This document shows positions 1 through 10,499 of a DNA stretch of 64,000 bases, in pieces. The translations under genes and the position numbers were made by a program. Under the pieces are notes generated by a model. It was not told the origin of the DNA. It made no database searches and saw only the letters and a list, made by a program, of their open reading frames with translations. The DNA lies in the NCBI GenBank assembly GCA_026874595.1, contig CM049308.1, positions 96,956,624 to 97,020,623 of the forward strand, written 5' to 3'. The stretch's first letter is position 1, and each line of letters starts with the position of its first letter. Source of the stretch: Sipunculus nudus (taxonomy: Eukaryota > Annelida > Sipuncula > Golfingiida > Sipunculidae).

Positions 1-560
1 CATATCTGTCAGGCCTTTCTTTGATAACATATCTGTCAGGGCTTCCTGTGATAACATATCTGTCAGGGATTTCTGTGATAACATATCTGTCAGACCTTCC
101 TTTGATAACAAATACTGTCAGACCATCCTTTGATAACATATCTGTCAGGCCTTCCTCTGATAACATATCTGTCAGGGCATCCTGTGATAATATATCTGTG
201 AGGCCTCCCTTTGATAACATATCTGTCAGACTTCCCTTTGAATAACATATCTGTCAGACCTTCACTTGAAAACATATCTGTCAGACCTTCCTTTGATAAC
301 ATATCTGTCAGACCTTCCTCTGATAACATAGCTGTCAGACCTTCCTCTGATAACATATCTGTCAGACCTTCCTCTGATAACATAGCTGTCAGACCTTCCT
401 CTGATAACATATCTGTCAGGCCTTTCTTTGATAATATATCTGTCAGACCTTCCTGTGATAACATATCTGTCAGGCCTTCCTGTGATAACATATCTGTCAG
501 GCCTCCCATTGAATAACATATCTGTCAGACCTCCCTTTGAATAACATATCTGTCAGGCCT
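1..560 (+). repeat. Satellite block duplicated 9,970 bp downstream
   Basis: The order of variant monomers here is repeated at about 9,971-10,530. Shared landmarks include the 28-bp AAATACTGTCAG unit, the TCACTTGAAAAC unit and a pair of GATAACATAGC units. A few substitutions separate the copies: for example, GGGATTTCTG near position 67 reads GGGCTTTCTG in the partner. Confidence 0.8.
104..131 (+). repeat. 28-bp landmark monomer (AAATACT type), first of about 47
   Basis: This unit carries AACAAATACTGTCAG in place of AACATATCTGTCAG and CCATCC in the tail, so it is 28 bp long and moves the phase by one base. By my count 47 copies occur in the window, always preceded by a canonical ACCTTCCTTT tail. 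Where two stand together they are usually 272 or 299 bp apart (for example, the units ending near 9,806 and 10,078). The whole group therefore descends from one mutant monomer spread by block duplication. Confidence 0.85.
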
Positions 561-2190
561 TCCTTTCATAACATATCTGTCAGGCCTTCCTGTGATAACA
601 TATCTGTCAGACCTTCCTCTGATAACATAGCTGTCAGACCTTCCTCTGATAACATATCTGTCAGACCTTCCTTTGATAACATATCTGTCAGACCTTCCTT
701 TGATAACATATCTGTCAGGCCTTCCTTTGATATCATATCTGTCAGGCCTTCCTCTGATAAAATATCTGTCAGACCTTCCTGTGATAACATATCTGTCAGA
801 CCTAACTCTGATAACATATCTGTCAGGGTTTCTTTGATATCATATCTGTCAAACCTTCCTCTGATAACATATCTGTCAGACCTTCCTCTGATAACATATC
901 TGTCAGACCTTCCTCTGATAATATATCTATCAGACCTTCCTCTGAAAACATATCTGTCAGACCTTCCTTTGATAACATATCTGTCAGGCCTTCCTGTGAT
1001 AACATATCTGTCAGGCTTCCTGTGATAACATATCTGTCAGGCTTCCTTTGATAACATATCTGTCAGGGCTTCCTGTGATAACATATATGTCAGACCTTCC
1101 TCTGATAACATATCTGTCAGACCTTCCTTTGATAACATATCTGTCAGACCTTCCTCTGATAACATATCTATCAGACCATCCTTTGATAACATATCTGTTA
1201 GCCCTTCCTTTGATTACATATCTGTCAGGCCTTACTCTGATAACATATCTGTCAGACCTTCCTCTGATAACATATCTGTCAGGCCTTCCTTTGATAACAT
1301 ATCTGTCAGACCTTCCTTTGATAACATATCTGTCCGACCTTCCTCTCATAACATATATGTCAGACCTTCCTTTGATAACATATCTGTCAGACCTTCCTCT
1401 GATAACATATCTATCAGACCATCCTTTGATAACATATCTGTTAGCCCTTCCTTTGATTACATATCTGTCAGGCCTTACTCTGATAACATATCTGTCAGAC
1501 CTTCCTCTGATAACATATCTGTCAGGGTTCCTTATGAATCATACCTGTCAGACCTTCCTCTGATAACATATCTGTCAGACCTTCCTCTGATAACGTAACT
1601 GTCAGACCTTCCTTTGATAACATATCTGTCAGATCTTCCTTTGATAACATATCTGTCAGACCTTCCTCTGATAACATATCTGTCAGACCTTCCTCTGATA
1701 ACATATCTGTCAGGCCTTCCTTTGATAACATATCTGTCAGGGCTTCCTGTGATAACATATCTGTCAGGGCTTTCTGTGATAACATATCTGTCAGACCTTC
1801 CTTTGATAACAAATACTGTCAGACCATCCTTTGATAACATATCTGTCAGGCCTTCCTCTGATAACATATCTGTCAGGGCTTCCTGTGATAATATATCTGT
1901 GAGGCCTCCCTTTGAATAACATATCTGTCAGACTTCCCTTTGATAACATATCTGTCAGACCTTCCTCTGATAACATATCTGTCAGGCCTTTCTTTGATAA
2001 CATATCTGTCAGGGCTTCCTGTGATAACATATCTGTCAGGGCTTTCTGTGATAACATATCTGTCAGACCTTCCTTTGATAACAAATACTGTCAGACCATC
2101 CTTTGATAACATATCTGTCAGGCCTTCCTCTGATAACATATCTGTCAGGGCTTCCTGTGATAATATATCTGTGAGGCCTCCCTTTGATAA
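560..2190 (+). repeat. 1.6-kb satellite block, partner at 8.56-10.19 kb
   Basis: The block matches about 8,561-10,187. The offset is 8,001 bp over the first part and 7,997 bp after the 23-bp unit at 9,132-9,154. That 4-bp deletion fully accounts for the change in offset. Landmarks in order are: a TTTCATAAC unit, a GATAACATAGC unit, a GATATC unit, a CCTAACTCTG unit, two 26-bp CAGGCTTCC units, CTGTTAGCCC, GATTACATATC and TATGAATCATACC. Confidence 0.85.
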
Positions 2191-3595
2191 CATATCTGTC
2201 AGACCTTCCTTTGATAACATATCTGTCAGGCCTTCCTTTCATAACATATCTGTCAGGCCTTCCTGTGATAACATATCTGTCAGACCTTCCTCTGATAACA
2301 TAGCTGTCAGACCTTCCTCTGATAACATATCTGTCAGACCTTCCTTTGATAACATATCTGTCAGACCTTCCATTGATAACATATCTGTCAGGCCTTCCTT
2401 TGATATCATATCTGTCAGGCCTTCCTCTGATAAAATATCTGTCAGACCTTCCTGTGATAACATATCTGTCAGACCTAACTCTGATAACATATCTGTCAGG
2501 GTTTCTTTGATATCATATCTGTCAAACCTTCCTCTGATAACATATCTGTCAGACCTTCTTCTGATAACATATCTGTCAGGGCTTCCTGTGATAATATATC
2601 TGTGAGGCCTCCCTTTGATAACATATCTGTCAGACTTCCCTTTGAATAACATATCTGTCAGACCTTCACTTGAAAACATATCTGTCAGACCTTCCTTTGA
2701 TAACATATCTGTCAGACCTTCCTCTGATAACATATCTGTCAGGCCTTTCTTTGATAACATATCTGTCAGACCTTCCTCTGATAACATATCTGTCAGGGCT
2801 TTCTGTGATAACATATCTGTCAGACCTTCCTTTGATAACAAATACTGTCAGACCATCCTTTGATAACATATCTGTCAGGCCTTCCTCTGATAACATATCT
2901 GTCAGGCCTTCCATTAAAAACATATCTGTCAGGGCTTCCTTTGATAACATATCTGTCAGGGCTTCCTGTGATAACATATCTGTCAGGGCTTTCTGTGATA
3001 ACATATCTGTCAGACCTTCCTTTGATAACAAATACTGTCAGACCATCCTTTGATAACATATCTGTCAGGCCTTCCTCTGATAACATATCTGTCAGGGCTT
3101 CCTGTGATAATATATCTGTGAGGCCTCCCTTTGAATAACATATCTGTCAGACTTCCCTTTGATAACATATCTGTCAGACCTTCCTCTGATAACATATCTG
3201 TCAGGCCTTCCTTTGATAACATATCTGTAAGGGCTTCCTGTGATAACATATCTGTCAGGGCTTTCTGTGATAACATATCTGTCAGACCTTCCTTTGATAA
3301 CAAATACTGTCAGACCATCCTTTGATAACATATCTGTCAGGCCTTCCTCTGATAACATATCTGTCATGGCTTCCTGTGATAATATATCTGTGAGGCCTCC
3401 CTTTGATAACATATCTGTCAGACTTCCCTTTGAATAACATATCTGTCAGACCTTCACTTGAAAACATATCTGTCAGACCTTCCTTTGATAACATATCTGT
3501 CAGACCTTCCTCTGATAACATATCTGTCAGACCTTCCTTTGATAACATATCTGTCAGACCTTCCTTTGATAACATATCTGTCAGACCTTCCTCTG
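1390..3595 (+). repeat. 2.2-kb satellite block, partner at 12.41-14.62 kb
   Basis: The monomer order recurs at a constant offset of 11,023 bp (about 12,413-14,618), so no net insertion or deletion separates the copies. The one substitution I noticed is GATATCATATC near 2,403 against GATAATATATC near 13,426. The block carries four or five 28-bp AAATACTGTCAG units and the unusual TTCCATTAAAAAC unit near 2,910. Confidence 0.87.
1531..1546 (+). repeat. TATGAATCATACC landmark, first of 21
   Basis: A GGTTCCT tail followed by TATGAATCATACCTGTCAG (a shortened core with GAATC for GATAAC) marks one point of the higher-order repeat. Approximate positions are 1.53, 9.53, 12.56, 16.26, 21.44, 24.87, 27.76, 29.52, 31.22, 32.98, 34.68, 36.65, 38.35, 41.62, 46.41, 51.58, 54.20, 55.82, 57.93, 60.66 and 62.77 kb. 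It is usually followed two units later by a GATAACGTAACTG unit. I used it as the ruler for higher-order periods. Confidence 0.85.
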
Positions 3596-3689
3596 ATAAC
3601 ATATCTGTCAGACCTTCATCTGATAACATATCTGTCAGACCTTCCTTTGATAACATATCTGTCAGACCTTCCTCTGATAACATATCTGT

Positions 3690-4590
3690 CAGACCTTCAT
3701 CTGATAACATATCTGTCAGACCTTACTCTGATAACATATCTGTCAGGCCTTCCTGTGATAACATATCTGTCAGGCCTTTCTTTGATAACATATCTGTTAG
3801 CCCTTCCTTTGATAACATATCTGTCAGGCCTTCCTCTGATAACATATCTGTCAGGCCTTCCTCTGATAACATATCTGTCAGACCTTCCTTTGATAACATA
3901 TCTGTCAGGCCTCTCTTGATAACGTATCTGTCAGACCTTCCTCTGATAATATATCTGTCAGACCTCCCTTTGATAACATATCTGTCAGACCTTCCTTTGA
4001 TAACATATCTGTCAGATCTTCCTTTGATAACATATCTGTCAGGCCTTCCTTTGATAACATATTTGTCAGGCCTTCCTTTGATAATATATCTGTCAGGGCT
4101 TCCTTTGATAACATATCTGTCAGACCTTCCTTTGATAACATATCTGTCAGGCCTTCCTTCGATATCATATCTGTCAGACCTTCCTCTGATAACATATCTG
4201 TCAGACCTTCCTCTGATAACATATCTGTCAGACCTTCCTTCGATAACATATCTGTCAGTCCTCCCTTTGATAACATATCTGTCAGACCTTCCTCTGATAA
4301 CATATCTGTCAGATCTTCCTTTGATAACATATCTGTCAGGCCTTCCTTTGATAACATATTTGTCAGGCCTTCCTTTGATAATATATCTGTCAGGCCTTCT
4401 TTGGATAACATATCTGTCAGACCTTCCTTTGATAACATATTCGTCAGGCCTTCATTTGATAACATATCTGTCAGGCCTCCCTTTAAATAACATATCTGTC
4501 AAGGCTTCCTGTGATAACATATCTGTCAGACCTTCCTTTGATAACATATCTGTCAGACCTTCCTTTGATAACATATCTGTCAGACCTTCC
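3690..4590 (+). repeat. Satellite block shared with 19.33-20.23 kb
   Basis: Variant order matches about 19,328-20,228 at an offset of 15,638 bp, including a 26-bp GCCTCTCTT unit followed by GATAACGTATC, the GATAACATATTTG unit and the AGTCCTCCCTTTG unit. A 3' part (about 4,385-5,030) also matches about 49,424-50,069 at an offset of 45,039 bp. This is one of the longest-range repeats inside the window. Confidence 0.78.
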
Positions 4591-5232
4591 TCTGATAAAA
4601 TATCTGTCAGACCTTCCTCTGATAACATATCTGTTAGGCCTTCCTTTGATAACAGATCTGTCAGGGCTTCCTGTGAAAACATATCTGTCAGGCCTTACTT
4701 TGATAACATTTCCGTCAGGCCTTCCTTTGATAACATATCTGTCAGGCCTCCCTTTGATAACATATCTGTCAGGCCTCCCTTTGAATAACATAACTATCAA
4801 GCCTTCCTTTAATAACATATCTGTTAGGCCTTCGTTTGATAACATATCTGTCAGGGCTTCCTGTGATAACATATCTGTCAGGCCTCCCTTTGAATAACAT
4901 ATCTGTCAGACCTCCCTTTGAATAACATATCTGTCAGAACTTCCTTTGATAACATATCTGTCAGACCTTCCTCTGATAATATATCTGTCAAACCTTACTC
5001 TGATAACATATCTGTCAGACCTTCCTTTGATAACATATCTGTCAGGCCTTCCTTTGATAACATATCTGTCAGCCCTTCCTCTGATAACATATCTGTCAGG
5101 GTTCCTTTGATATCATATCTGTCAGACCTTCTTCTGATAACATATCTGTCAGACCTTCCTTTGATAAAATATCTGTCAGGCCTTCCTTTGATAACATATC
5201 TGTCAGACCTTCCTCTGATAACATATCTGTCA

Positions 5233-6290
5233 GGGTTTCTTTGATATCATATATGTCAAACCTTACTCTGATAACATATCTGTCAGACCTTCCTCTGATA
5301 ACATATCTGTCAGACCTTCCTTTAATAACATATCTGTCAGGCCTTCGTTTGATAACATATCTGTCAGGGCTTCCTGTGATAACATATCTGTCAGGCCTTC
5401 CTTTGAATAACATATCTGTCAGACCTGCCTTTGAATAAACTATCTGTCAGACCTTCCTTTGATAACATACCTGTCAGACCTTCCTCTGATAATATATCTG
5501 TCAGACCTTCCTGTGATAACATATCTGTCAGGCCTTCCTGTGATAACATATCTGTCAGGCCTCCCATTGAATAACATATCTGTCAGACCTCCCTTTGAAT
5601 AACATATCTGTCAGACCTTCCTTTGATAACATATCTGTCAGACCTTCCTCTGATAACATATCTGTCAGACCTTCCTTTGATAACATATCTGTCAGACCTT
5701 CCTTTGATAACATATCTGTCAGGCCTTCCTTTCATAACATATCTGTCAGACCTTCCTCTGATAACATATCTGTCAGGGTTTCTTTGATAACATATATGTC
5801 AAACCTTACTCTGATAACATATCTGTCAGACCTTCCTCTGATATCATATCTGTCAGACCTTCCTTTAATAACATATCTGTCAGGCCTTCGTTTGATAACA
5901 TATCTGTCAGGGCTTCCTGTGATAACATATCTGTCAGGCCTTCCTTTGAATAACATATCTGTCAGACCTGCCTTTGAATAAACTATCTGTCAGACCTTCC
6001 TTTGATAACATACCTGTCAGACCTTCCTCTGATAATATATCTGTCAGACCTTCCTGTGATAACATATCTGTCAGGCCTTCCTGTGATAACATATCTGTCA
6101 GGCCTCCCATTGAATAACATATCTGTCAGACCTCCCTTTGAATAACATATCTGTCAGACCTTCCTTTGATAACATATCTGTCAGACCTTCCTCTGATAAC
6201 ATATCTGTCAGACCTTCTTTTGATAACATATCTGTCAGACCTTCCTTTGATAACATATCTGTCAGGCCTTCCTTTCATAACATATCTGTC
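5233..6290 (+). repeat. 543-bp tandem duplication
   Basis: Copy 1 is 5,233-5,775 and copy 2 is 5,776 to about 6,290. Both begin at a GGGTTTCTTTGAT unit and run through TTTAATAAC, TTCGTTTGAT, a GACCTGCC unit, GAATAAACTATC, GATAACATACC and a TTTCATAAC unit. The two differences I saw both involve an AAC/ATC swap in the core (near 5,244/5,788 and 5,296/5,839). The length is 20 monomers plus 3 bp, from three 28-bp units and one 26-bp unit, among others. A third copy begins at 8,068 and a fourth at 52,678. Confidence 0.85.
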
Positions 6291-6885
6291 AGGCCTTCCT
6301 GTGATAACATATCTGTCAGACCTTCCTCTGATAACATATCTGTCAGACCTTCCTCTGATAACATATCTGTCAGACCTTCCTTTGATAACATATCTGTCAG
6401 AAGTTCCTTTGATAACATATCTGTCAGGCCTTCCTTTGATATCATATCTGTCAGGCCTTCCTCTGATAAAATATCTGTCAGACCTTCCTGTGATAACATA
6501 TCTGTCAGACCTAACTCTGATAACATATCTGTCAGGGTTTCTTTGATATCATATCTGTCAAACCTTCCTCTGATAACATATCTGTCAGACCTTCCTCTGA
6601 TAACATATCTGTCAGACCTTCCTCTGATAATATATCTATCAGACCTTCCTCTGAAAACATATCTGTCAGACCTTCCTTTGATAACATATCTGTCAGGCCT
6701 TCCTGTGATAACATATCTGTCAGGCTTCCTGTGATAACATATCTGTCAGGCTTCCTTTGATAACATATCTGTCAGGGCTTCCTGTGATAACATATATGTC
6801 AGACCTTCCTCTGATAACATATCTGTCAGACCTTCCTTTGATAACATATCTCTCAGACCTTCCTCTGATAACATATCTATCAGAC
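5776..6885 (+). repeat. 1.1-kb satellite block, partner at 8.07-9.18 kb
   Basis: Offset is 2,292 bp throughout. Shared landmarks run from the GGGTTTCTTTGAT unit to the CTCTCAG unit, beyond which the partner carries the 4-bp deletion at 9,132-9,154. Some units differ: GATAACATAGC in the partner is GATAACATATC here near 6,330. Confidence 0.78.
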
Positions 6886-7149
6886 CATCCTTTGATAACA
6901 TATCTGTTAGCCCTTCCTTTGATTACATATCTGTCAGGCCTTACTCTGATAACATATCTGTCAGACCTTCCTCTGATAACATATCTGTCAGACCTTCCTT
7001 TGATAACATATCTGTCAGGCCTCCCATTGAATAACATATCTGTCAGACCTCCCTTTGAATAACATATCTGTCAGACCTTCCTTTGATAACATATCTGTCA
7101 GACCTTCCTCTGATAATATATCTGTCAGACCTTCCTCTGAAAACATATC

Positions 7150-7690
7150 TGTCAGGCCTTCCTGTGATAGCATATCTGTCAGGCCTTCCTTTGATAACAT
7201 ATCTGTCAGGGCTTCCTTTGATAGTATATCTGTCAGACCTTCCTCTGATAACATATCTGTCAGACCTTCCTCTGATAACATATCTGTCAGGACTTCTGGT
7301 GATAACATATCTGTCAGACCTTCCTTTGATAACATATATGTCAGACCTTCCTCTGATAACATATCTGTCAGGGTTCCTTTGATATCATATCTGTCAGACC
7401 TTCTTCTGATAACATATCTGTCAGACCTTCCTTTGATAACATATCTGTCGGATCTTCCTTTGATAACATATCTGTCAGGCCTTTCTTTGATAACATATCT
7501 GTCTGGCCTTCCTTTAATAACACATTTGTCAGGCCTTCCTTTGAAAACATCTGTCAGGGCTTCCTGTGATAACATATCTGTCAGGGCTTCCTGTGATAAC
7601 ATATCTGTCAGACCTTCCTTTGATAACTTATCTGTCATACCTTCCTCTGATAACATATCTGTCAGACCTTCCTTTGATAGCATATCTGTC
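7150..7690 (+). repeat. Satellite block with far partner at 42.8 and 44.8 kb
   Basis: A rare set of variants (GATAGCATATC, GATAGTATATC, GGACTTCTGGTG, CACATTTGTCAG, GTCATACC) recurs at about 42,819-43,361 and again in the 1,967-bp duplicate of that region. The offset is 35,669 bp, changing to 35,671 bp after the 25-bp unit at 7,543-7,567, which lacks two bases that the partner has. Confidence 0.8.
7543..7567 (+). repeat. 25-bp monomer with 2-bp core deletion
   Basis: The core reads GAAAACATCTGTCAG in place of GAAAACATATCTGTCAG. The partner monomers near 43,212 and 45,179 keep the full 27 bp, so this is a deletion in this copy and dates after the block was duplicated. Confidence 0.85.
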
Positions 7691-9131
7691 AGACCTTCCT
7701 CTGATAATATATCTGTCAAACCTTACTCTGATAACATATCTGTCAGACCTTCCTTTGATAACATATCTGTCAGGCCTTCCTTTGATAACATATCTGTCAG
7801 CCCTTCCTCTGATAACATATCTGTCAGGGTTCCTTTGATATCATATCTGTCAGACCTTCTTCTGATAACATATCTGTCAGACCTTCCTTTGATAAAATAT
7901 CTGTCAGGCCTTCCTTTGATAACATATCTGTCAAACCTTCCTCTGATAACATATCTGTCAGGGTTTCTTTGATATCATATATGTCAAACCTTACTCTGAT
8001 AACATATCTGTCAGGCCTTCCTTTGATAACATATCTGTCAGACCTTCCTCTGATAACATATCTGTCAGGGTTTCTTTGATATCATATATGTCAAACCTTA
8101 CTCTGATAACATATCTGTCAGACCTTCCTCTGATAACATATCTGTCAGACCTTCCTTTAATAACATATCTGTCAGGCCTTCGTTTGATAACATATCTGTC
8201 AGGGCTTCCTGTGATAACATATCTGTCAGGCCTTCCTTTGAATAACATATCTGTCAGACCTCCCTTTGAATAAACTATCTGTCAGACCTTCCTTTGATAA
8301 CATACCTGTCAGACCTTCCTCTGATAATATATCTGTCAGACCTTCCTGTAATAACATATCTGTCAGGCCTTCCTGTGATAACATATCTGTCAGGCCTCCC
8401 ATTGAATAACATATCTGTCAGACCTCCCTTTGAATAACATATCTGTCAGACCTTCCTTTGATAACATATCTGTCAGACCTTCCTCTGATAACATATCTGT
8501 CAGACCTTCCTTTGATAACATATCTGTCAGACCTTCCTTTGATAACATATCTGTCAGGCCTTCCTTTCATAACATATCTGTCAGGCCTTCCTGTGATAAC
8601 ATATCTGTCAGACCTTCCTCTGATAACATAGCTGTCAGACCTTCCTCTGATAACATATCTGTCAGACCTTCCTTTGATAACATATCTGTCAGACCTTCCT
8701 TTGATAACATATCTGTCAGGCCTTCCTTTGATATCATATCTGTCAGGCCTTCCTCTGATAAAATATCTGTCAGACCTTCCTGTGATAACATATCTGTCAG
8801 ACCTAACTCTGATAACATATCTGTCAGGGTTTCTTTGATATCATATCTGTCAAACCTTCCTCTGATAACATATCTGTCAGACCTTCCTCTGATAACATAT
8901 CTGTCAGACCTTCCTCTGATAATATATCTATCAGACCTTCCTCTGAAAACATATCTGTCAGACCTTCCTTTGATAACATATCTGTCAGGCCTTCCTGTGA
9001 TAACATATCTGTCAGGCTTCCTGTGATAACATATCTGTCAGGCTTCCTTTGATAACATATCTGTCAGGGCTTCCTGTGATAACATATATGTCAGACCTTC
9101 CTCTGATAACATATCTGTCAGACCTTCCTTT

Positions 9132-9154
9132 GATAACATATCTCTCAGACCTTT
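9132..9154 (+). repeat. 23-bp truncated monomer
   Basis: The tail is ACCTTT where partner copies (for example near 1,140 and 6,850) have ACCTTCCTCT; four bases are missing. This is the shortest unit I found. It explains the change in block offset from 8,001 to 7,997 bp. Confidence 0.88.
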
Positions 9155-9559
9155 GATAACATATCTATCAGACCATCCTTTGATAACATATCTGTTAGCC
9201 CTTCCTTTGATTACATATCTGTCAGGCCTTACTCTGATAACATATCTGTCAGACCTTCCTCTGATAACATATCTGTCAGGCCTTCCTTTGATAACATATC
9301 TGTCAGACCTTCCTTTGATAACATATCTGTCCGACCTTCCTCTCATAACATATATGTCAGACCTTCCTTTGATAACATATCTGTCAGACCTTCCTCTGAT
9401 AACATATCTGTCAGACCATCCTTTGATAACATATCTGTTAGCCCTTCCTTTGATTACATATCTGTCAGGCCTTACTCTGATAACATATCTGTCAGACCTT
9501 CCTCTGATAACATATCTGTCAGGGTTCCTTATGAATCATACCTGTCAGACCTTCCTCTG

Positions 9560-10145
9560 ATAACATATCTGTCAGACCTTCCTCTGATAACGTAACTGTC
9601 AGACCTTCCTTTGATAACATATCTGTCAGATCTTCCTTTGATAACATATCTGTCAGACCTTCCTCTGATAACATATCTGTCAGACCTTCCTCTGATAACA
9701 TATCTGTCAGGCCTTCCTTTGATAACATATCTGTCAGGGCTTCCTGTGATAACATATCTGTCAGGGCTTTCTGTGATAACATATCTGTCAGACCTTCCTT
9801 TGATAACAAATACTGTCAGACCATCCTTTGATAACATATCTGTCAGGCCTTCCTCTGATAACATATCTGTCAGGGCTTCCTGTGATAATATATCTGTGAG
9901 GCCTCCCTTTGAATAACATATCTGTCAGACTTCCCTTTGATAACATATCTGTCAGACCTTCCTCTGATAACATATCTGTCAGGCCTTTCTTTGATAACAT
10001 ATCTGTCAGGGCTTCCTGTGATAACATATCTGTCAGGGCTTTCTGTGATAACATATCTGTCAGACCTTCCTTTGATAACAAATACTGTCAGACCATCCTT
10101 TGATAACATATCTGTCAGGCCTTCCTCTGATAACATATCTGTCAG
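9560..10145 (+). repeat. 0.58-kb satellite block, partner at 11.48-12.06 kb
   Basis: Monomer order is repeated at an offset of 1,920 bp. Both copies contain the GATAACGTAACTG unit, two AAATACTGTCAG units 272 bp apart and the GAATAAC 28-bp unit. The partner lacks the upstream TATGAATCATACC landmark, so the duplicated segment begins just downstream of it. Confidence 0.78.
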
Positions 10146-10499
10146 GGCTTCCTGTGATAATATATCTGTGAGGCCTCCCTTTGATAACATATCTGTCAGA
10201 CTTCCCTTTGAATAACATATCTGTCAGACCTTCACTTGAAAACATATCTGTCAGACCTTCCTTTGATAACATATCTGTCAGACCTTCCTCTGATAACATA
10301 GCTGTCAGACCTTCCTCTGATAACATATCTGTCAGACCTTCCTCTGATAACATAGCTGTCAGACCTTCCTCTGATAACATATCTGTCAGGCCTTTCTTTG
10401 ATAATATATCTGTCAGACCTTCCTGTGATAACATATCTGTCAGGCCTTCCTGTGATAACATATCTGTCAGGCCTCCCATTGAATAACATATCTGTCAGA

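Noticed and set aside
820-850. GATATC units as protein-binding or element-end sites
   Set aside because: They are an AAC to ATC core variant that recurs at fixed places in the higher-order repeat; no target-site duplication or terminal inverted repeat surrounds them.
5400-5440. Promoter-like AT-rich spots (TATAT, TATAAC) upstream of ATG codons
   Set aside because: The same bases occur in every monomer as part of the core, so they carry no positional information about a gene.
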